From assembly GCA_026225945.1 (NCBI GenBank), contig JAMJFZ010003163.1:16475501-16539500 (forward strand): 64,000 nucleotides of DNA. The letters are read 5' to 3'. Numbering within the stretch: the first letter of the stretch is position 1; every line of letters starts with the position of its first letter. The notes under the pieces were generated by a model, which saw nothing but the letters and a program-made list of their open reading frames with translations, was not told the DNA's origin and ran no database searches. Of this stretch, positions 45,165 to 64,000 are shown in pieces. This stretch comes from Cricetomys ansorgei (taxonomy: Eukaryota > Chordata > Mammalia > Rodentia > Nesomyidae). Position numbers and translations under genes: made by a program.

Positions 45165-47860
45165 TGGCTGAGCCATCTCTCCAGCCCATATGTTACTTAA
45201 AAAAAAATATGTGTCCAGCTTTTTTGCCTGCGTGTATGTCTGTATACCACATGCATGTCTGGTACCTGTGGATACCAGAAGAGAGCAGCAGCTCCTCTGG
45301 AACCAGAGTTATAGCTGGTTGTGAGCTGCCATGTAAGTGCTAGGAACTCTACTGGGGTCCTCTGGGAGAGCAGCAGATGCTTTTAACAGCTGAGCCATCT
45401 CTTCAGCCTCCTTTGGTGACATCTGATCAAAGTTGGGAGGGAGGTGAGGAAGTGTCTCAGAGGTTTCAGACACTGTGAAGACTGGTTGGACAGTAGCATG
45501 ACCTGATGGGACCTGAGGAAGCACAGATAGCTATGGTCCCAGAATGTTGAAGTGGTGACCCTTGGCATTTCTGTCAAAGTAGTCCGAGGGCACTGTGTTT
45601 ATTCGTTTAATGTAGGAATTGGCCATGGTAACTCGTGCCTGTGATCTCAGTGCTTGGGGGTAGAGGTAGGTGGATCAGGAGTTCAGGGTAACCCTTGTCT
45701 CGTGTACTCTCTCTTTAAAACCATACAAAAAATAAAGTTGCCGGTGGTGGTGGTGCATGCCATTAATCCGAGCACTCGAGAGGCAGGAGAATCTCTGAGT
45801 TTGAGACGAGTGAGTTCCAGGACAGCCAGAGTCACAACAGAGAAAACCTGTCTCAAAAAACCAAATAAATAAAAAAAATTAAGTTGGTCAGGTGACAGCT
45901 TGAGAAGATAACATTTAGATCCCAAAGGTCGCAGGAGAGTGTCGGGAAGATCCTAGAAAGAAGTGCTCTGGGCACAAGGAAGAGTAGGGTATAAAGAGCC
46001 TTAGCACTTTCTAACACACAGCAATGCTTTTCTGGTTTATTCTAGTGTTCAAAGGTCCCCAAAGCAGGGGTGTATGGGTACAGGATAGGGGAGGAAACAC
46101 AAGAAGCTAATGGAGTCAATTATATTGCTGCCTCCTTGGAAGCTGGCAACAGTTGGATCTTAAACATACATAGACACACAAGTAGGTCACCACTGAAAGC
46201 AGCTTGGCCTCTATTCTGGAGTGTGTCAATAAGCAGGGCATGCTGAAATCCAGGCCCCTCCCTTCACAGAGCCTAACCAGTTGTGACCTAGGAAAAGAGA
46301 AAGGAAATTCAAAGTACAAGTTTGGGTGAGCCACAGCCCTGGCTTCCACCTATTTTTGTGCCTGTTAGCTGTTTGGTTCTCTATGAACCACTCAGCCTTT
46401 TTAAAATGTAAAATTTTTTTCATTTGTATGTTTATATCTGCCATATATGTGCAGATGCTACATGTTTTGGATCTCCTGGAGTTGGTTTGAGCCAGTTGTC
46501 AGCCACCTGATCGGTGCTAGGAATTGAACCCTGGTCTTATGGAAGAGCACTAAGTGCTCTTAACCATTGAGCCATTTCTCTAGCCTATCACTCAGCCTTG
46601 CTGTGGCTCAGGTCTTTTGTCTATTTTTGGCCCTTTGAGACAGGTTTTCTCTATGTAGCCATGGCTGTCTTAGAACTCACTGTATACTACTTCACAAGTT
46701 CCACCAGCCTTACCTCCCAAGATCTGGGATTAAAGGTTTGCACCAACACACCTGGCTTGCTTCTGTCTATTTTTAAAGATAGGGAAGCATAAAGAGCTCA
46801 GTGATGGCAGGGCATTTGCCTGGCACTTGAGATGCTCTTCATATGAGCCTCAGTAGTGCAAAGGAGCGAAAGACAATATTTGTATAGTTGACTGTAACCC
46901 TGGAAATAAAACTGCTTTCATTGGTTCCCTGAGAGAAGTTAGTTTAAGTTTATAGGCTGTGTTTTACAGTTCTGGAGATGGAACCTATTTTATGGTGCAT
47001 GCTTGCAAGCACACTAACATTGACCTACATCTTGGAGGCCTTGTTTAAAAATTAGACTGAAGCTGGAGAGATGGCTCACTGGTTTTGAGCACTTGCTGCT
47101 TTTTCAAGAGGACCTGGCTTTGGTTCCCCAGGAGCTGTTGTTGCCTGATAAGTTTTGGGGACTGAATTTATATCCTGTGCAAGATCAGTATGTGAGATCT
47201 TTTCAGTCCTCATAACATTTTTTGAAAACTACACTTAATTTTGTTCATGCATGTGTGTGCAAGCATGCAGGCACTTTTACTTCTGTAAATTAAGAGTTTT
47301 TGGTCTCCCATCAGACTCAAAGTTGAGTACAAGATGAATGCTTCTAGTTGAAATCAAATAAATGTTGGGTAATAAGGCCACTGTGAAAATTGCATAGGAA
47401 AATATTTGGAAACCTCATGGCTCGGAGTAAATGCTAAAAATGGAGGGAAGGGGGATCCCAGCATATTGGTGCTCAACTAATCATCCATGAGGCTGAGGTG
47501 GGTGGGTGGTTAAGGCAATACAGGAAGACACACTATCAAAAGTCAGAAAACTTGTCCTGATTCAAAATCTCTTGTGGAGAAAGAGCTAAGCCTTGTATAA
47601 TGGTCACATTAATTTGTGTGCCCTCAAGAGGCTAGGACAAGACCGCAAATTGGAGGCCAGACTGGGTTATGCAGGTAGACCCTGCCTAGAAAAATAGATT
47701 TAAAAAAAGGGGAGCCAGTGATATGGCACAGTGGATCAAGGAGCAGTAAAAATTACTGTAGACCTGAGCTCAGTCCCTAGGACCCAGTGAGAACCAGCTC
47801 TACAAGTTGCCACAGAATACAACACAATGCTGCTCAAACACATTAAAAAGAAAATATTAA
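45165..47860. repeat. SINE-rich spacer between Trir and Tnpo2
   Basis: B2-type (-) at about 45165-45405, B1 (+) at 45615-45720 and 45735-45880, B2 (-) at 46405-46590, B1 (-) at 46620-46757, ID (+) at 46790-46880, B2-type (+) at 47060-47280, B1-like at 47455-47560, B2-type (+) at 47700-47860. No gene recognised. Confidence 0.7.
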
Positions 47861-48054
47861 ATGGTTTGCATTCCGTGCTCCTCCACATGGCTTTTAAGTG
47901 GAGTCAGTGCCCATGCTTGATCAAACACTCCATCCCCCACAAAACAAAACAAAACAAACCTACTTTTCACCTTCCCTGGAGCTTTCCAACTCTCCAGGCT
48001 CTTTAATATCCACCTCAGAAGAACTCTAAGGGACCAGCCCAGGACCACGAATAA

Positions 48055-48190
48055 ATCGCGTTTGGCGTCATAGACGCACGGCATCTTGGGACTTGTAGTT
48101 TCAAGGGTTAGGGGCGTGTGTGAGTAGTGGTGGGGTGAGAGGGGAAGCTCTGCGCATGCGTAGGCGGCTTGCGGCACGTGTCTTGTAAGG
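48055..48190 (+). promoter_or_regulatory. Orphan promoter-like patch (ZNF143 SBS, NRF1, E-box, splice donor)
   Basis: The minus strand at 48100-48081 contains ACTACAAGTCCCA, the ZNF143/SBS-type motif. A perfect NRF1 core TGCGCATGCG is at 48151-48160 and CACGTG at 48175-48180. A good donor, gtctt|gtaagg, begins at 48185. The patch is CpG-rich while its surroundings are not. It may be an alternative Tnpo2 first exon or a non-coding RNA promoter; inferred. Confidence 0.45.
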
Positions 48191-48864
48191 AGGGTTTCTG
48201 TTTATGTTGGGCTTTTCGCTAGTCTATTCGGGATCTTTCCTTTGATTCTCTAAACTGAGCCTAGTAAGAGAGGCTCCAATTCTTGCTTTTTATGAGTGAA
48301 CGCGGGATTCATTGTGGCAACGGGGAAGTGGGCCGAGTAAATTGTTACTCTTCAGATTGAGGCATACCTAGACCTCTCCCTCACCTGAAGGTCAAAAAAA
48401 TCTAGGACAGGGCTCTGCTGTCCTTTGGGATTAGGATCCTAGTTTGTTTAGTAAATATTGGTTTAGGCAGGGCGCGAAGACAACGAATGGGCAGTTTGAG
48501 CTCTGCTAATAGACAGATTTCCAAAGAATAATTTATGATGTCAGGTAAGCTTAACTTGGATTCTAATGGAGCAACTTATACCATATCCACTGCAATGGAG
48601 GCGAGTGACAGGAGAGCGAGCCTTTATCATCGGCAGGACTAGGAGGGGAAGAAATCGGAAAAGCACCAGGGTCTCCAGTTCCAGACTCCAATGCTTTGCG
48701 GTTAAAATGGAAGAACAGTGCTCTACTGGATTCAGATGGCAGGTGAATTCATGATCCTGCCCTTGCCTAAATTCTCTGGGCAAGGACTTTCATTTTTCAG
48801 GTCGTGAAAGGGATTAGGTCTTCTATTCGAATTTACTAGCTCATTTTATTTAAAAAGTTATAGC

Positions 48865-49868
48865 TAGGGACTGGAGAGTTGATTGAGCAGTTAAGAGCAC
48901 TTATTGCTCTTCCATAGGACCCTGGTTCGAATCCCAGCACACATGACAGACGGCTCATAACTATCAATAGCTCTAGTTCTAAGAGATCCAACATTCTTAC
49001 TTTTGCTACCAGACACACACGTGGTGCACCGATATACATGCAGGCAAAACAACCATATACATAAATTTTAAAAAGTTATAGCCTGGTATTTTTTTTTTCA
49101 GTTCCATGTAAAACTGTTAAACAGTATTGAGCAATAATAAAAAGCAGACAGTTGCTCTTGTAGGAAACCAGCCCGTGTCTCGGGTATAAAGTCCACCCTA
49201 TGCTGAGTATCCTGATATTTTTATTTGATTTTTCGAGGCAAGGTTTCCATGTATAGTTCTTGCTGTCCTGGAACTCATTCTGTAGACCAGGCCGGCCTCG
49301 AACTCACAGAGATCATCCTGTCTCTGCCTCCCAAGTGCTGGGATTAAAAGCGTGTGCCACCACCGCCCCATGCATTTTAATTTATTTTTAATTAAAGGGT
49401 TTAGTGTTGTAGCCCAGGATTTCCTGGTACCAGTGGGTATACTGTTGCCTCACTGCCTATTTCTTTCCCGTCCCCCCCCACTCCTCCCCCCAGTCCTGAG
49501 ATCACTGTCTTTTGGGTTGCCATGCCGGACCCAGAACAGTTTCTTACGAAGTGTAGTAAGGGCTCATTTAGCTGTGGCTGAGGGATTCCTAGGCCATTAC
49601 ACACCAGGAGCACCCATGCACTACTACATTTCTAGCCCCAGCAAAAAGCTGCAGTCAGAGGGGCTGGAGCGATGGCCCCGTAGGTAAGAGTACCGGCTGC
49701 TCTCGCTGAGGACCCAGGTTTGATTTCGGCACCCACATGGCGGCTCACAACCATCTGTAACTCCAGTTCCAGGGGGGTCCGATGCCCTCTTCTGGGCCCC
49801 ACGGTACTACACGCACATGGCTCAGGAAAAAACACCAATACACATTAAGAAAGAGAAAAGAAAAAAGG
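48865..49868. repeat. B2, B1 (-) and B2 SINEs upstream of Tnpo2
   Basis: B2 (+) at 48865-49075 (gggactggagagttgattga), B1 (-) at 49215-49372 (ctgtagaccaggccggcctc), B2 (+) at 49658-49868 (ggggctggagcgatggcccc). Confidence 0.85.
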
Positions 49869-49939
49869 TGCAGTAAGACAAACGAAACGAGATGCTAGGA
49901 GGACCTAACGGCTAGAGAGGCCCAGAGGCGGTACTTACT

Positions 49940-50500
49940 CCGTCACGTGCTTCAGCATGGCCCGGACCGCTGTGCCAGATCACGTGTGAATGCTGCGCCT
50001 TCCGATTGGCTTAGCTAGGCCAGTTTGAACGGCGTACGGAAGCCGAGGCTGTTCATTTCGGCCGCGTTTATTTTTTTTATTCCCTGCCTTTGGCTCCCTC
50101 CTGCTCGAGCCTCTGGAGAAGCTGCAACACTAGTCGCCGCCGCTGCCGCCCAGGGCCTGGTAGGTGGGCCTCGCTCGGCCGGGGCCCCTCGGCTTCAGCT
50201 CCTCTCGAACCCCCCTGGGTTCTGGGCCTGCGCCGCGCGCCGCCCAGGCGTCGGGGTCGCGCCCGGCTGAGAGGCGGGGAACCGGGTTGGGCCAGCTCGC
50301 GAGGCCGGCAGAACGGGCCGGGCGGGGGAGGGGGAGCTGATCTGATCTCGGGGGGTGGGGCCTCGGCGCCCGGCCAGGTTCGGGTGCCACGAGATGCGGG
50401 CCAGTGGGGCGGCTGGGGTCGGGCTGGAGGGACCCTGATTGGGGGAATCGTCGGGGGACGTCGCGAGGATCGGGTGTGTGTGAGGATCTGTTTCGGCGGG
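49940..50500 (+). promoter_or_regulatory. Tnpo2: Tnpo2 CpG-island promoter and non-coding exon 1
   Basis: A dense CpG island begins near 49940. It has CACGTG E-boxes at 49944-49949 and 49981-49986 and an inverted CCAAT box (attgg) at 50005-50009. A donor, gggcctg|gtaggtgggc, ends a non-coding exon at 50159. It would splice to the acceptor at 51538 (acccctgcag), 13 nt before the ATG. The 1.38 kb intron is GC-rich and SINE-free and shows no coding signal on this strand. The transcription start, somewhere in 50010-50090, is inferred. Confidence 0.75.
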
Positions 50501-51308
50501 GTTTGGTTGGGTCTGACTGGGGGAGACAGCCTTGAAAGTTAAGGGGGGGTTGTTAGGTACTGATAGGGAGGGGAGTCAGACTTAAGCCCAGAGAGCTTTG
50601 TTGGGTCTGACTGCGAGGCGGTGATGGGGTCCGTTGAGAGGAGCGCTGCGGGCGGGTGTTTGTGCGGGACTCTTAGGGGAAACTGCAGGGATTGGACGGA
50701 CCGGGTCTCCGACACGCAGTGGTCGGGGGCTTGGGGGAATTGGATTGAGGGAGCTGCCAGAGATCCGTCAGCAGGATTCCTGCTGACTGGGGCGGAGGAT
50801 GAGAGCGAGTGAGGCTTGGCCAGACTTGACTTGATTGGGGCAGGCAGGCTCTTGGGGGGTTTTGGTCGCGGGTTGGGCGGTTTTGACTGGCTCTCATTCA
50901 AAGAGACATTGGAGACCTATCGGGCATTGCTTGCATTCTGGTTAAGGAAGTCACTGGGCCAGGGCTAGGCCGGAAAGGGGGCATGTGGCGTCTGCCGAGC
51001 TTGTAGGGCCGGTTTAGGGGAGGCAGCAAGGATGAGAAGGATCTAGGCGCTTAGGGACCTAGAGGAGCTCAGGAACCTAGGAGGCTGCTGGGATCTAGCG
51101 GAGCTTGAAGGCTGGATTTTGGGAGGGGGAATCCTCGTGGACTGAGCCTTCACCTGGAAGACCGCCGGGGCGGGGCCCTCGCCCTCGATGGAAGCGGAAG
51201 CCGTAAGGCCCGTAACCGGGGGCGGCGGCGGCGGCGTGGACCGCCGTGGGAAGAGGGTTCCACGTAAGGCTCGATGTGGATCCTCCGCGTCCCCGCCGCC
51301 AGTCCTAA

Positions 51309-64000
<12,692 letters not shown>

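Overview
This window is nuclear DNA from a muroid rodent. B1, B2 and ID SINEs occur throughout, with a URR1-type rodent hAT transposon and old mammalian MIR copies. All protein genes are split by spliceosomal introns, and promoters sit in CpG-rich patches. I cannot name the species from sequence alone. The gene order Hook2 > | < Best2 | < Get3 (Asna1) | Trir > | Tnpo2 > is the known mammalian block next to Junb (human 19p13.13, mouse chromosome 8).

Layout. 1-8050 is intergenic sequence upstream of Hook2, with a GC/CpG-rich block at 3.4-4.05 kb that holds three AP-1 sites and an RFX X-box, and a strong CTCF motif at 7.6 kb. 8.09-19.6 kb is Hook2 (22 coding exons, + strand, 717 aa, complete). 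19.6-23.4 kb is a SINE-packed spacer between convergent 3' ends. 23.4-28.35 kb is Best2 (- strand, 9 coding exons), whose last exon has a one-base frame disruption relative to the family. 28.4-32.7 kb is spacer with two long alternating purine-pyrimidine tracts and a 1.85 kb SINE-free block. 32.7-39.7 kb is Get3 (- strand, 7 exons, 348 aa). 41.08-44.46 kb is Trir (+, 3 exons, 173 aa), divergent from Get3. 44.5-49.9 kb is SINE-rich spacer with a promoter-like patch near 48.1 kb. 50-64 kb is Tnpo2 (+), a CpG-island promoter, one non-coding exon and 13 coding exons (554 of about 897 residues); the gene runs off the right edge. The C/D snoRNA SNORD41 lies in the last complete Tnpo2 intron.

The genes are housekeeping or trafficking components plus one epithelial channel: a dynein/centrosome adaptor (Hook2), a Ca2+-activated anion channel (Best2), the tail-anchored protein targeting ATPase (Get3), a nuclear exoribonuclease (Trir) and an import receptor for PY-NLS cargo (Tnpo2). 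They are neighbours by conserved synteny, not one pathway. I reconstructed every exon by hand; reading frames and splice phases close for Hook2, Get3, Trir and Tnpo2.

I see no previously undescribed gene system. The items most worth checking are the Best2 frameshift, the U12-type intron in Tnpo2, the GC-AG intron and TISU start in Get3, a MIR-supplied poly(A) signal in Best2, a minisatellite pressed against a Hook2 splice acceptor, two trimeric ID-like repeats, and the unannotated regulatory patches.
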